Notes: generated by a model from the sequence alone, not told the origin. A stretch of DNA of 64,000 nt from Perlucidibaca aquatica (GCF_001676655.1 NZ_LZDB01000001.1:682001-746000); one strand, 5' to 3'. Numbered from the stretch's first letter, positions 9,388 through 18,723 are shown. A program made the numbers and translations.

Positions 9388-10737
9388 TTAAAGCGGTTTG
9401 CTGAGTACCAGCGAGTTGCGCTGGTAGTTGTAAAGGGATTGGCGATACTTCGGCAGGTCATCCACCGAGGCGGGCTCAAAGCCATGTTCTTGGAACCAGA
9501 GGCCGGTGCGTGTGGTGAGCACGAAAAGTTTACGCAGACCTTTGCTGCTGGCGCGCTTTTCGAGGAACTCCATGAGCTCGCTGCCCCGGTCGCTCTTGCG
9601 GTAGTTCGGGTGGATAGCAACGCAGGCAATTTCGCCCGCAGGCTCTTCGCCCTTGAGTACCGGCAGCGGGTACAACGCCGCGCAGCCGATGATCATCCCG
9701 TCACGTTCAACCACCGCGAAATGGGCGATCTCGTTCTCCAGCTTTTCACGCTCGCGGCGCACCAGAATACCTTCTTCTTCCAGTGGCTCGATGAGGTCGA
9801 TGATGCCGCCCACGTCCTCAATCTCGGCCGTGCGAATTTCTTCGTAGGGGTCGTGTGTGATCAGCGTGCCGGAGCCATCACGGGTGAAGAGCTCTTGCAG
9901 CAATGCACCATCCCGGGCATAGGAAATAATGTGGATGCGCTTCACGCCATCACGGCAAGCCTCGCGAGCGGCGTTCATGTGCCGTAGCAGCTCGCTGTCT
10001 AGCGGTTTATTGCGCAGGTATTGATCGACCTCATTGGGGATCATTTCGCGCAGCAGGCGGTCATCGTTATCGTCCACGATGCCTTCGCGCTCGCCCAAGC
10101 AAATCAGCTTGTCGGCTTGCAGTGCAGTGGCTACCGACACCGCTACGTCTTCCGCCAGCAAGTTAAAGACTTCGCCGGTGGTCGAGTAGCCCGTTGGGCC
10201 AAGAATGACGATGTGGTGATTGGCGAGGTTCTTATTAATGACCTCGGTATCCACCGCACGCACTTCGCCGGTTAGGCAGAAGTCCACGCCATCGCGCACG
10301 CCATAGGGTTTGGCGGTAATAAAATTGCCCGACACCGCATCGATCTTGGCGCCATACATAGGCGAGTTCGACAGCCCCATCGACAGCAAGGCTTCGATCT
10401 CTAAGCGAATCGCACCCACGGCGTCCATGACACAGCGCAGCGCCTCCCGCGTAGTGACGCGCAGACCGTTGTGGTACGGCGTGGTGAGGCCGTACTCGAC
10501 CAGATTTTCGTCGATCTGCGGGCGCGCCCCGTGCACCAGCACCAGCTTAATGCCCAGCGAATGCAGCAGCGCGATGTCATGCACGATGTTGCGGAAGTTC
10601 TCGTGGTTCACCGCCTCGCCGCCAAACAACAGCACAAAGGTCTTGCCGCGATGTGCGTTGATGTAGGGCGCGGAGTTACGGAACCAGTGCACATACTGTT
10701 CCGACATGGTGTCTTGAAACGGGATCTGGCTGCTCAA
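9388..10737 (-). CDS. argA: N-acetylglutamate synthase (amino-acid N-acetyltransferase)
   Basis: A 449-residue protein with an N-terminal amino-acid-kinase domain (about residues 20-290: LLFGGEAVNHENF, LVLVHGARPQI, VILGPTGYSTTGE) and a C-terminal GNAT domain (about 300-449: GMIIGCAALYPLP, ACVAIHPNYRKSDRGSELM). This is the classical ArgA architecture. It makes N-acetylglutamate, the first step of arginine synthesis, and is usually inhibited by arginine through the kinase-like domain. argE lies upstream on the same strand, but a toxin-antitoxin pair has been placed between the two. Confidence 0.95.
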   Translation of the reverse strand: MSSQIPFQDTMSEQYVHWFRNSAPYINAHRGKTFVLLFGGEAVNHENFRNIVHDIALLHSLGIKLVLVHGARPQIDENLVEYGLTTPYHNGLRVTTREALRCVMDAVGAIRLEIEALLSMGLSNSPMYGAKIDAVSGNFITAKPYGVRDGVDFCLTGEVRAVDTEVINKNLANHHIVILGPTGYSTTGEVFNLLAEDVAVSVATALQADKLICLGEREGIVDDNDDRLLREMIPNEVDQYLRNKPLDSELLRHMNAAREACRDGVKRIHIISYARDGALLQELFTRDGSGTLITHDPYEEIRTAEIEDVGGIIDLIEPLEEEGILVRREREKLENEIAHFAVVERDGMIIGCAALYPLPVLKGEEPAGEIACVAIHPNYRKSDRGSELMEFLEKRASSKGLRKLFVLTTRTGLWFQEHGFEPASVDDLPKYRQSLYNYQRNSLVLSKPL

Positions 10738-10797
10738 GGTCGTTGCTCGTTTGGGTGGGCAAGGCGCTGGCCCTGCAAAATGTCGATTGTATAGAGG

Positions 10798-11073
10798 CTA
10801 GCGGCTTTCGCGCGAGTGCCACAGCCGCAGCAGATACAGGGTCGATGCTTGGACTTCATAGCGGATCTCATAGTTGCCTACGAGTAGCCGGCGCACCTCA
10901 CGCGGTTCGAATTCGTAAAGTTGCTCGCCGGTACGCGGGTTTTTCAACAAGCTGATCGGCGCTGCTGCGAGAGTTTGTACCACTTGCGCGGCGGCTGACG
11001 GGTTCACCAGCACCAGAAATTCATGCAGACGCGCGAGATCAGACAGTGCCTTGCTGGTCCACTTTAGCTGCAT
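10798..11073 (-). CDS. ParE/RelE-type toxin
   Basis: A 91-residue protein with the ParE/RelE superfamily layout: MQLKWTSKALSDLARLHEFL (first strand and helix), LLKNPRTGEQLYEFEPREVR, then LLVGNYEIRYEVQASTLYLL and the terminal RLWHSRESR. ParE members poison gyrase; RelE members cleave mRNA on the ribosome. The sequence looks closer to ParE because of the RRLLVGNYEIRYEV and LLRLWHSRE patterns, but this is not certain. Its ATG overlaps the antitoxin TAA by 1 bp. Confidence 0.85.
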   Translation of the reverse strand: MQLKWTSKALSDLARLHEFLVLVNPSAAAQVVQTLAAAPISLLKNPRTGEQLYEFEPREVRRLLVGNYEIRYEVQASTLYLLRLWHSRESR

Positions 11074-11342
11074 TAGCGTGGTGCCGGCAGCACCTTGCCC
11101 GTGCCCAGACTGTCAGCCCATGCCTGCACGGCTTGATGATCAATCACGTGGCCGGCATCGACATCTGCCAAGGCTTCCTGAGTCATGCGGCTGCGTTCAT
11201 CTTCCTGCCCGACCCAGGCCGACAATGCCTGTTTCATGATCCAGCCGCGTGAGCGATCAAGGCGAGCGGCCATCTGATCAATTTTGTCAGCCAAAGGCAG
11301 TGGAACATGAGCGGTCAATACTTTGGTTTCGACTTGCGCCAT
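11073..11342 (-). CDS. Ribbon-helix-helix (CopG-like) antitoxin
   Basis: The start is the ATG at 11342 (MAQVETKVLTAHVP), with a GGAGG Shine-Dalgarno 6 bp upstream; the TTG two codons earlier is less likely. The 89-residue protein has a short N-terminal beta strand (TKVLTAHVPLPL) and two helices (ADKIDQMAARLDRSRGWIMKQAL) typical of ribbon-helix-helix DNA binders. The acidic-polar C-terminus would wrap the toxin. It is the first gene of the pair and probably represses its own promoter in the 79 bp before argE. Confidence 0.85.
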   Translation of the reverse strand: MAQVETKVLTAHVPLPLADKIDQMAARLDRSRGWIMKQALSAWVGQEDERSRMTQEALADVDAGHVIDHQAVQAWADSLGTGKVLPAPR

Positions 11343-11421
11343 GACCAACCTCCGAATGAAAACTATTTCAAATCATAGCGATTAATGCTGATTAAAAAAA
11401 CAGGCGCTGCTATCTCTTGTC

Positions 11422-12576
11422 TTACAAGCAAAAACGTCGCACCAACGCCGCTAATTTATCGATGGTGGGTTGCAGACTGGCAATCTCCAAATGCTCATCG
11501 GGCTGATGCGCGGTTTCAATGCCGCCGGGTCCGAAAATCACCGCCTCCATGCCCAGCTCCTGAAAGTACGGGCCTTCGGTGCCAAAAGCGGCCGCACCCG
11601 CGGTAAAACCAGTCATCTCTTCCACGGCCTTAACCAGCAGCGAATCTGCCGGAGTTTCCATGGCTGGCGTGCCGCTGAACAGGGACTCATTGCTGATGCT
11701 GACCTGATACTCCTCGGCCAGTGGCTTTAAGCGTCGCTTAATGTCAGCACGCAGGCTGTCCATTTCCATGCCGGGTAAGGGGCGCAAGTCGTACTGCAGC
11801 TCGCAGCGCGCGCAGATGCGGTTAGGGTTATCGCCGCCATGAATGCAGCCCAGATTCAGGGTCGGTGTGGGTACGGTAAAGAGCGGGTTGTGCCACTTCG
11901 TCGCCAGCTCACGGCGATAGCTGATCAGCTCGCCGATCACGGCGTGCATGGCATCTAGCGCGTTATGGCCCAGCGAGGGATCACTGGAGTGACCGCTACG
12001 ACCCTCAATAATCACGCGCTCCATCATCACGCCTTTTTGCAAGCGTAAGGGGCGACCACTTGTAGGTTCGCCGATCACCGCAAAACGGGCTTTTGGCTTG
12101 CCCGCAGCGACTAGCGCCTTGGCGCCAGCCATGCTGGTTTCTTCATCGCAGGTAGCCAGAATAATCACCGGCGCTTTCAGCGTTTCGCCTCGCCGCACAG
12201 CAGCCACGGCGGCCTCGGCAGCCTCCAGCACGAGGGGAAAGAAGCCTTTCATGTCCGCCGTACCAAGGCCGAAGAGGCGGCCATCGCGCTCGGTCAGCTT
12301 GAACGGGTCGCTCTGCCATTTCGCCCCATCAAATGGCACGGTATCGGTATGGCCAGCAAAGACTAAGCCGCCCGAGCCTTCGCCCAAGGTCGCAATTAAG
12401 TTGGCCTTGCCCGGTGCCACCGGCATGATTTCGCAACGAAACCCCAAGGTCTCTGCCCAGCTGGCCAGATGTTCAATGACCGCTAAATTGCCCTGATCCA
12501 TGGCGGGGTCAGTGCAGGTGACGCTGGGGGTGGCAATGAGGGTGCGCATGCGCGCGAGCAGGGTCAGATGATTCAT
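11422..12576 (-). CDS. argE: Acetylornithine deacetylase
   Basis: A 384-residue M20-family metallohydrolase. Zinc-site motifs are GHTDTVPFDGAKWQSDPF, GTADMKGFFPLVLEA and CDEETSMAGAKAL; the dimerisation domain follows and the chain resumes with GPGGIETAHQPDEHLEI. ArgE hydrolyses N2-acetylornithine to ornithine in arginine synthesis. A succinyl-diaminopimelate desuccinylase is the main alternative, but the neighbouring argA favours ArgE. The toxin-antitoxin genes lie between its stop and argA. Confidence 0.93.
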   Translation of the reverse strand: MNHLTLLARMRTLIATPSVTCTDPAMDQGNLAVIEHLASWAETLGFRCEIMPVAPGKANLIATLGEGSGGLVFAGHTDTVPFDGAKWQSDPFKLTERDGRLFGLGTADMKGFFPLVLEAAEAAVAAVRRGETLKAPVIILATCDEETSMAGAKALVAAGKPKARFAVIGEPTSGRPLRLQKGVMMERVIIEGRSGHSSDPSLGHNALDAMHAVIGELISYRRELATKWHNPLFTVPTPTLNLGCIHGGDNPNRICARCELQYDLRPLPGMEMDSLRADIKRRLKPLAEEYQVSISNESLFSGTPAMETPADSLLVKAVEEMTGFTAGAAAFGTEGPYFQELGMEAVIFGPGGIETAHQPDEHLEIASLQPTIDKLAALVRRFCL

Positions 12577-12659
12577 GGTGCAGGCTGCAGTCTATGCTTA
12601 AGTCGTGCAGTGTAACGCGAGTGGCAGTGACCTCGAAACCTGGGAAACAATTCACGCGT

Positions 12660-12688
12660 CTGTCACGAAACTATCAGCGCATCGTCAT
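12660..12688 (+). promoter_or_regulatory. Pho-box-like triple repeat upstream of phoX
   Basis: Three 7-mers recur with exact 11-bp periodicity: CTGTCAC (12660-12666), CTATCAG (12671-12677) and TCGTCAT (12682-12688). PhoB half-sites are CTGTCAT-like and spaced by 11 bp. A candidate -10 (TATCTA, 12710-12715) follows. The downstream gene encodes a PhoX phosphatase, so phosphate-starvation control fits. The match is by eye. Confidence 0.6.
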
Positions 12689-12737
12689 GCAATAAGGGCA
12701 AGTTGCAGCTATCTAAAACCCTCTGCTAGGTAATGAC

Positions 12738-14969
12738 ATGAGCCACAACCACCCCATGGAAAACAGCAACCCTTCCGCGAATAAGCATATTGATGCGCTG
12801 ATTGAACAGCGCTTGAGTCGTCGAGATGTCTTAAAAGGTGGCGCAACCGTGGGTGCCGGTTTGATGATGGGCAGCGTGGCGCTGACGGGTTGCGGTGAGA
12901 CAAAAGCCGCTGAGCCTTTAACATTAAAATTTAGCCCGGTCGCTAAATCCATTGCGGATTCGGTGACGGTGCCAAATGGCTATACCGCTCACACATTAGT
13001 GTCTTGGGGTGACCCATTATTCTCTGGCGGCACGGTCCCTAGCACTATTACGGCACTGACATCCGCACAGCAAGAGCAAGCGATTGGCGACCATCATGAC
13101 GGCATGTACTACTTTGGTTTAAGTGCTGCCGGCTTGCCCGATCGAAACAGCAATGATCGCGGCTTGTTAGTCATTAATCATGAGGCGGTCACGGAAGATT
13201 TTGTGCATGCCAACGGGCCAACGTTCGACAAGGCCACGCTGGATGCTAACTCTCAGTTATTGCCTAAGGCCGGTGACTATAGCAAGGATAGTTTGCGCTC
13301 CGATGCTGAGGAATGTCTGAAAGAGATGGCTTTGCACGGCATTTCCGTTGTGGAGGTTGTTAAGCAGAATGGCCGTTACCGTTATGTGCAGGGTAGTCCA
13401 TTCAATCGCCGCCTAACGCCCTATAGCCCCATGCAAATTTCTGGGCCGGCGCGCGGCAGCGACCTGTTGAAAACGGCCTATGATCCCAGCGGCCTCATGG
13501 CGCGTGGCACCTTAAATAATTGCGCGAATGGCTTCACGCCGTGGGGTACTTATCTAACCTGCGAAGAGAACTGGGCCGGCTATTTTGGTCATGCGGACGT
13601 GAAGCTCGATACAAACGACAATACCGTTGGGCGAGTTGCACTTGCCGCGGGGACGCCAGAGCAGAAGCGCCAAGCACGCTATGGAATTGCTCGTCATGGC
13701 TTCCAGCAGTTGCGCTGGTACTCGGCGCCTGATCCCGTGGGCTCAGGCGATCGCGCGCAATTAATGTCGCGTTTTCAGCTTCAACCGCAAGCCGGTATGA
13801 CGGCTAGCCAAGACTATCGCAACGAAGCCAATACCTTTGGCTATGTCGTAGAGATTGATCCGTATGATCCGTTGTCGACGCCAAAAAAGCGCACGGCCTT
13901 GGGTCGTTTCTCTCACGAAGGTTGCTGGCCAAAATTTGTCGTAGGCAAGAAAATGGCCTTTTATATGGGCGATGACTCGCGCGGCGAATACCTTTACAAG
14001 TTCGTCACAGATGCCGTGTTTACCGGCAACGAAAATCGCACTAACGATATTCTGGACAATGGCACGCTGTACGCGGCGAAATTTAATGCCAATGGCATGG
14101 GCGAGTGGTTACCGTTGGCAGCCAGTAATGCCACTTTGGCTATGACAGCTGCTGAGATTGCCGTCTTTACCCGTGAAGCGGCCGATAAACTCGGCGCCAC
14201 AAAAATGGATCGCCCAGAGTGGACGGCGGTGAACCCAAACAATGGGGAGGTCTATTTGACGCTGACCAACAATAGTCAGCGCACGACTGCCACAGCAGAT
14301 GCTGCTAACCCTCGCGCTTACAGTGATGCTTTTGGCAGCCCGACCACGCGCACCAGCAAGGGTAACGTCAATGGCCATATCATCCGCTTAGCTGAAACGA
14401 GCGATGATCCAGCGGCCACCACGTTCCGTTGGGATATCTATGTCTTTGGTGCGGAGTCTGACGCAGCAGCGTCGGTAAACCTCTCCGGCTTAACTGACGC
14501 CAATGATTTCTCGAGCCCCGACGGTTTGTGGTTCGATCCGCGAGGCATTCTCTGGATTCAAACGGATGATGGCGCCTACCTCGATGAAACGAATTGCATG
14601 ATGTTGGCTGCCATACCCGGCAAGGTGGGCGATGGCGCCCCGGTGACGGTGAACAATGCCATTGATGCAACGACCAGTACCGTGGTCTCTGTGGCAGGCA
14701 AAGCCCCCACCACAGATAACCTCAAGCGTTTCTTGGTTGGACCCAAAGGCGCGGAAATTACCGGTATTGATATGACCCCTGATCGCAAAGCGCTATTTGT
14801 GAATATTCAGCACCCCGGTGAGTCGGGCGGCTTTAGTAATTACTCCCAAGCCAGTTCATTTACTGAGCAGAGTAGTTTTAATGCCTTGGAGTTAACGCCG
14901 GGGAGCCGACGTGCGCGCTCAGCTACTTTGGTCATCACTAAAGATGATGGTGGCGAAATCGCGGTTTAG
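12738..14969 (+). CDS. phoX: PhoX-family alkaline phosphatase (DUF839), Tat-exported
   Basis: A 743-residue protein. A twin-arginine signal (SRRDVLKGG, arginines at 28-29) is followed by a hydrophobic stretch ending LTGC, a lipobox with Cys52, so it is probably a Tat-exported lipoprotein. PhoX-type stretches include LLVINHEAVTED, NNCANGFTPWGTYLTCEENW, DDSRGEYLYKFV and SPDGLWFDPRG. PhoX enzymes are calcium- and iron-dependent phosphatases that release phosphate from organic phosphomonoesters outside the cytoplasm. tatABC lies about 6 kb away in the same window. Expression is likely phosphate-regulated through the upstream repeat. The start at 12738 has AGGTAATG in front; an ATG at 12756 is possible. 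Confidence 0.9.
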   Translation: MSHNHPMENSNPSANKHIDALIEQRLSRRDVLKGGATVGAGLMMGSVALTGCGETKAAEPLTLKFSPVAKSIADSVTVPNGYTAHTLVSWGDPLFSGGTVPSTITALTSAQQEQAIGDHHDGMYYFGLSAAGLPDRNSNDRGLLVINHEAVTEDFVHANGPTFDKATLDANSQLLPKAGDYSKDSLRSDAEECLKEMALHGISVVEVVKQNGRYRYVQGSPFNRRLTPYSPMQISGPARGSDLLKTAYDPSGLMARGTLNNCANGFTPWGTYLTCEENWAGYFGHADVKLDTNDNTVGRVALAAGTPEQKRQARYGIARHGFQQLRWYSAPDPVGSGDRAQLMSRFQLQPQAGMTASQDYRNEANTFGYVVEIDPYDPLSTPKKRTALGRFSHEGCWPKFVVGKKMAFYMGDDSRGEYLYKFVTDAVFTGNENRTNDILDNGTLYAAKFNANGMGEWLPLAASNATLAMTAAEIAVFTREAADKLGATKMDRPEWTAVNPNNGEVYLTLTNNSQRTTATADAANPRAYSDAFGSPTTRTSKGNVNGHIIRLAETSDDPAATTFRWDIYVFGAESDAAASVNLSGLTDANDFSSPDGLWFDPRGILWIQTDDGAYLDETNCMMLAAIPGKVGDGAPVTVNNAIDATTSTVVSVAGKAPTTDNLKRFLVGPKGAEITGIDMTPDRKALFVNIQHPGESGGFSNYSQASSFTEQSSFNALELTPGSRRARSATLVITKDDGGEIAV

Positions 14970-14988
14970 ATCGAGGGGTTAGTTGGCT

Positions 14989-15014
14989 TAGTCCACTGCG
15001 AAAGTGGTGGACTA
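14989..15014. terminator. Hairpin between convergent phoX and fimbrial tip gene
   Basis: Stem TAGTCCAC (14989-14996) with GTGGACTA (15007-15014). It overlaps the TAG stop of the minus-strand tip gene and lies just after phoX. There is no long T run, so its strength is uncertain. Confidence 0.5.
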
Positions 15015-15764
15015 TTTCTCAGGGCTTATGCTCAGTTCAGAGCTGGGGTCTAACACGAGAGGGCCGGCTTGAAAGCGATCGCCTTGTGGCGTACTCAAGC
15101 GACCATATATACGAAGCGATTCTGGCTTTCCGGTACCCACATGGATTCTCTCTGATACATGTAGACCACCATTCTCTAAAAGCTCTAATGCCACACGTTG
15201 AGTTTTTCCTAGTGTGGCCGACAGGGCGCGTGTGGGTAGCTGATTCAAGGTGGTGATGTAGCGAAAGCGATAGCCGGGAGGGCACACCGTCACCAGCGTG
15301 GTTTCGGCCAGATCAACGCTTTGCTGGCGCGGAATTTCATCGAAATTGAGCGCTAAACCAAAGCCGCCGGCATTGATAAAACAAGGCGTGCCAAGAATGG
15401 CTTTGGCGGGTTTGGGGGCTGCCGCGAGTACGGGTGTGCTTTCTAGTAGAGGGCGACCCTCAAGATCGGTGCGAAAGAATTGATCTGCCCCCTGAGTTAA
15501 GGGCTGTAGAGTCGCCATCGGCAACACCTGCCAGACGGCCGAGCCTCGTCCGGTGGCAAAAATGGTTTGGTGAGCGGTGTCGATTACGCCATTGGCCAGT
15601 GGTGTCAAGGGTAGCGTAGGCGTCGACGGCAGAGCTGCAGAGGGCATCAGCGGCGTAGGCAGTGTAGGCAGCGTAATGGGAGTCGGCACATTGAGGGCGT
15701 GACCCAGAGATACCCAGAGCAAGGCATTCAGCGCTAAGGCAAAGCGGATGCTCGGGTGGCGCAT
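15012..15764 (-). CDS. Secreted last gene of the fimbrial operon; tip/adhesin subunit candidate
   Basis: A 250-residue protein with signal peptide (ending LGHA, about residue 23), a Pro/Thr-rich linker (about residues 25-58) and a predicted beta-rich body with two cysteines (LGTPCFINAG and VTVCPPGY). The position after the usher is where many chaperone-usher operons encode the tip adhesin. Its ATG overlaps the usher stop by 1 bp (TAATG). No family is recognised; the assignment rests on context, the export signal and the paired cysteines. Confidence 0.6.
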   Translation of the reverse strand: MRHPSIRFALALNALLWVSLGHALNVPTPITLPTLPTPLMPSAALPSTPTLPLTPLANGVIDTAHQTIFATGRGSAVWQVLPMATLQPLTQGADQFFRTDLEGRPLLESTPVLAAAPKPAKAILGTPCFINAGGFGLALNFDEIPRQQSVDLAETTLVTVCPPGYRFRYITTLNQLPTRALSATLGKTQRVALELLENGGLHVSERIHVGTGKPESLRIYGRLSTPQGDRFQAGPLVLDPSSELSISPEK

Positions 15765-18058
15765 TACTTGACCTCCTCCGTGATAAGGAGAGTCGGTAGC
15801 CCTCTTAAGGGCTTATCCAAACGTAAGCGATAGGTCTTCTTACCCAGTGTCATGCGGTTTTCCCCGAGTGGCAAAGACTCCACATACACACCAAAGTCAT
15901 ACGCAGGGAGTGGTGAGCCATTAACAGTCACAATATGCCCCGTGCGCAACCCCGGCAGCTTTAGAAAAGCGCCAGCCGATTGGATGGGGAGTTGTAATTT
16001 AGCGCCTTGGCCCGGCAAAACCACGATTTTTTTACGTGCTTCATTGGGCGTGGCACCCAACGGCAAAGAGGACTCTTCGATTCGAACACTTTCTTCAGTA
16101 AACGCTTGAACCGGGAGGGTCGCCAGTCCTCGCGAGTTGGACGTGGTGCGATAAGGCCCGCTACTGAGTGCGATATCGCCCACACCCGTGTCGACAGTAA
16201 CCAAGCCATAGCTGGAAGGCACATTGAGCGCCCAGCCGGTGCTGAATTGTGGGCCTACATACCAGGTGCTGCCGATATTGATGAGGTGTTCGTCTTCGCC
16301 ACCAAAGTAGCGGTATTGATAGTTACCGGAAACAAAGTCGCCTCGTGCAGACAGCGCGCCTTCGTAGCGGGCTTTGCTTTTTTCCAAGGTTGAGGATTCA
16401 GAACCGCTTAAATTGAGGTTAATGCGGCTATCTTTGGAACTGGTGCGAGCGGTCACTTGGTAATTTTCTTCGCCGCTCTCTAAATCAAATCGGACGCGCG
16501 TACCGACTACAGAGCGTATGCGCTCTAAAGGTAAGCTCAGGCCAATGCTCCCAAATTGCCCCACGTCATCAATCATTTGCCAGGCGAGTTGTGTGCTAAC
16601 GGGACCCAGTCGAAAGCCTACGCTGGCACCATAGCCTTGCTGTTCACGGAAGGCGAATTGGTTCGCCGAAAGAAAACCTAAGCGCGTGGTTAGGGTGGCG
16701 TAGCTGCGCCAGCCGGAAAGATCGCGAGACTCGCCGAGTAAGCTGCGATAGTCCTCTTCCATGATGCCGGTGGCACCCACTGAAATGGCCCCCCAGCTCA
16801 ATGGTTCAACAATTCGCCAATTCAATTTTGTGCTGTAACCCGCATGCACTTGGCGGTTGTCTTGAATGCTTCGGCCACTCAGTTCAAACGCCCCTAGCGA
16901 GGAGCTTAGAGCAGCTCGCAAGCCCATAGACCAGCTATAACGATAGGGTAAATTCAGCTCATCGCGCGGGTCTACCGCCAAGCCTTCCAAAAAGCTGCCA
17001 ACGGTGAGTAAAGGGGTGAGGCCGTAGCTGCCGCGAACGCCATAGCCGAGGCTGCGAAGCGGCTTTTCGTTGGTTTGGCTAAGTACCCCTGCGCTGATGC
17101 CAAAATCGAACAGGCCTTCATCAAGGCGGCCGCCATCTTGGTAAAAATCGGTCGCAACAATACGTTCGCTACCCAAGGCATCGGTGACCACGAGCAGCAC
17201 TTCGCCGCTGCCACCGGGACGGTAGTCACTGATTTGAACGGGGCCCGTGCCATTGATTTCACGCTGAAAGACTTGGCGATTATTTTGGAACAGAGAAATA
17301 ACCGAGGGCCGTTCCAGATTGGTATAAAAATCTAGGCTGGGGGAGGCAAGTTTGTCCGGGCGTGTGGCGAAATTACGGTAAAAACGAAGACCCAGCAGAC
17401 TCAGGCCGGATTCGTTGCGATCTACATCCGTACGCACATCGCCCACATCAATACTGAGTTGTTGATCGACCCAGTGCTTGGTGATGCTCGACGCAAGACG
17501 TTGAATTTCTGCTTGATCCGCCTGCGCTTGGTCTAGGTATCGAAGCCCCGTGGTCAGTGTGCCTAAAGGCCCCAGACTTAAGCGGTTCTCCATCAGCCCG
17601 AGGTAGCTCTTACCGTCTTCGCTGCTATCACGCGCGGAGAGGCTAAACTGGTTAATCAGGGCGAAACCTTGTTGCACGGGCACGGTGGCTGCCGACGGAC
17701 GACCACTCACATCAAAGGACTTCACCGGCTTGAGTTGATTAAACAGGCTGAGGTTGGCGCTAGCCTCGTTACGGTTTTCGCTGTATTGACCCAAGGCATT
17801 GATGGGTATGCAAACAGGGCATTTCGGCAGCTCCGTGCGGGGCAGATCACGAAACGCTTGCGGGCTGATTAAGGCCGTGGGTAGGTCCTTTTCCGCGATA
17901 AATAAAATGCCGTTGGCTTGTTCTAGAACTAAGCCACGCGCTGGCTGGTCATCAATCGTGAGCAAGACCGCTACGGCCATGGAGGCATGAGCCTGTGTGG
18001 CGGCCAACACGGCGAGGGTTAAGGCCCCGGTGGCTAACGTTGCGCGGCGAAAAATCAT
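15764..18058 (-). CDS. Fimbrial outer-membrane usher protein
   Basis: The start is the ATG at 18058 (MIFRRATLATG, then a signal peptide ending QAHAS), overlapping the chaperone stop (ATGA); the frame upstream lies inside the chaperone gene. About 764 residues. The usher pattern is clear: SLLGLRFYRNFATRPDKL, QVFQREINGTGPVQISDY, SGEVLLVVTDALG, and plug/barrel and C-terminal domains. A CPVC motif occurs near the N-terminus. Ushers form the outer-membrane pore that accepts chaperone-subunit complexes and assembles the pilus. It is at the lower end of the usual FimD length range. Confidence 0.92.
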   Translation of the reverse strand: MIFRRATLATGALTLAVLAATQAHASMAVAVLLTIDDQPARGLVLEQANGILFIAEKDLPTALISPQAFRDLPRTELPKCPVCIPINALGQYSENRNEASANLSLFNQLKPVKSFDVSGRPSAATVPVQQGFALINQFSLSARDSSEDGKSYLGLMENRLSLGPLGTLTTGLRYLDQAQADQAEIQRLASSITKHWVDQQLSIDVGDVRTDVDRNESGLSLLGLRFYRNFATRPDKLASPSLDFYTNLERPSVISLFQNNRQVFQREINGTGPVQISDYRPGGSGEVLLVVTDALGSERIVATDFYQDGGRLDEGLFDFGISAGVLSQTNEKPLRSLGYGVRGSYGLTPLLTVGSFLEGLAVDPRDELNLPYRYSWSMGLRAALSSSLGAFELSGRSIQDNRQVHAGYSTKLNWRIVEPLSWGAISVGATGIMEEDYRSLLGESRDLSGWRSYATLTTRLGFLSANQFAFREQQGYGASVGFRLGPVSTQLAWQMIDDVGQFGSIGLSLPLERIRSVVGTRVRFDLESGEENYQVTARTSSKDSRINLNLSGSESSTLEKSKARYEGALSARGDFVSGNYQYRYFGGEDEHLINIGSTWYVGPQFSTGWALNVPSSYGLVTVDTGVGDIALSSGPYRTTSNSRGLATLPVQAFTEESVRIEESSLPLGATPNEARKKIVVLPGQGAKLQLPIQSAGAFLKLPGLRTGHIVTVNGSPLPAYDFGVYVESLPLGENRMTLGKKTYRLRLDKPLRGLPTLLITEEVK

Positions 18059-18723
18059 GGAGTATTTCGCTTGGCCACGACACCGGTCTCCGTGAACCAA
18101 GCCCCACTTTTCAGCTGAAAACTTACGGGTAAGGGCGTGTCTGCGAAAAGGAAGTCGTAGGTCTCCTCGCTGCGCAAGACTAAGTCGAGTGGTGCCACTT
18201 CATTGCGTCCATTTCGGACCGCTGTGATGTGCGCGACGGTATTGCTGTTGTTGTTCACGATGGCCTTGGCGGGCTTGCCAGTTCGAGCATCAAAGGCAAT
18301 TGCCACGCGCAACGATGCCTTCGCCTCGTGGTCCACGTAGTAGACGGGAAAGCTAAATACGGTAGGCAGCTGGCTACTAGTCAGTATTTCATTAGGCACT
18401 TGTTCGCGAAGGCGTAGCCGAAAAAAAATGGGTGACTTTAGCTTGTCTTTATCGCGCAGTAACAGACGAACGCGCTGTTTCTCACCTGGCGCTAAGGTGA
18501 AGACTGGAGGGTAAGCAATGAGGTCAGCGACTTGGTTAATGGCTTGATGGCCCCAGTGCTGCGTGCTGAGTATGTATTCTTGAGGCTGGGTGCCAGAGTT
18601 GACCAAGGTGAAGCCTGAGCTATTGTCTCGGCTATAGAAAAAAATGCGTTTTTCAGAGATTTCGAATTTGGCAGACGCGGTAGTACTGCAGATAAGCAAA
18701 AGAATGGATAAAAGCTTGAGCAT
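18055..18723 (-). CDS. Periplasmic pilus-assembly chaperone
   Basis: The start is at 18723 (MLKLLSILLLICSTTASA, a clear signal peptide); the frame upstream to 18762 lacks signal character. About 222 residues with the two Ig-like domains of FimC/PapD-type chaperones: KRIFFYSRDNSSGFTLVN, VFTLAPGEKQRVRLLLRDKD (the alternating hydrophobic G1 strand that donates to the subunit) and a C-terminal domain ending LKSGAWFTETG. It binds nascent pilins in the periplasm and delivers them to the usher. Confidence 0.88.
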   Translation of the reverse strand: MLKLLSILLLICSTTASAKFEISEKRIFFYSRDNSSGFTLVNSGTQPQEYILSTQHWGHQAINQVADLIAYPPVFTLAPGEKQRVRLLLRDKDKLKSPIFFRLRLREQVPNEILTSSQLPTVFSFPVYYVDHEAKASLRVAIAFDARTGKPAKAIVNNNSNTVAHITAVRNGRNEVAPLDLVLRSEETYDFLFADTPLPVSFQLKSGAWFTETGVVAKRNTP

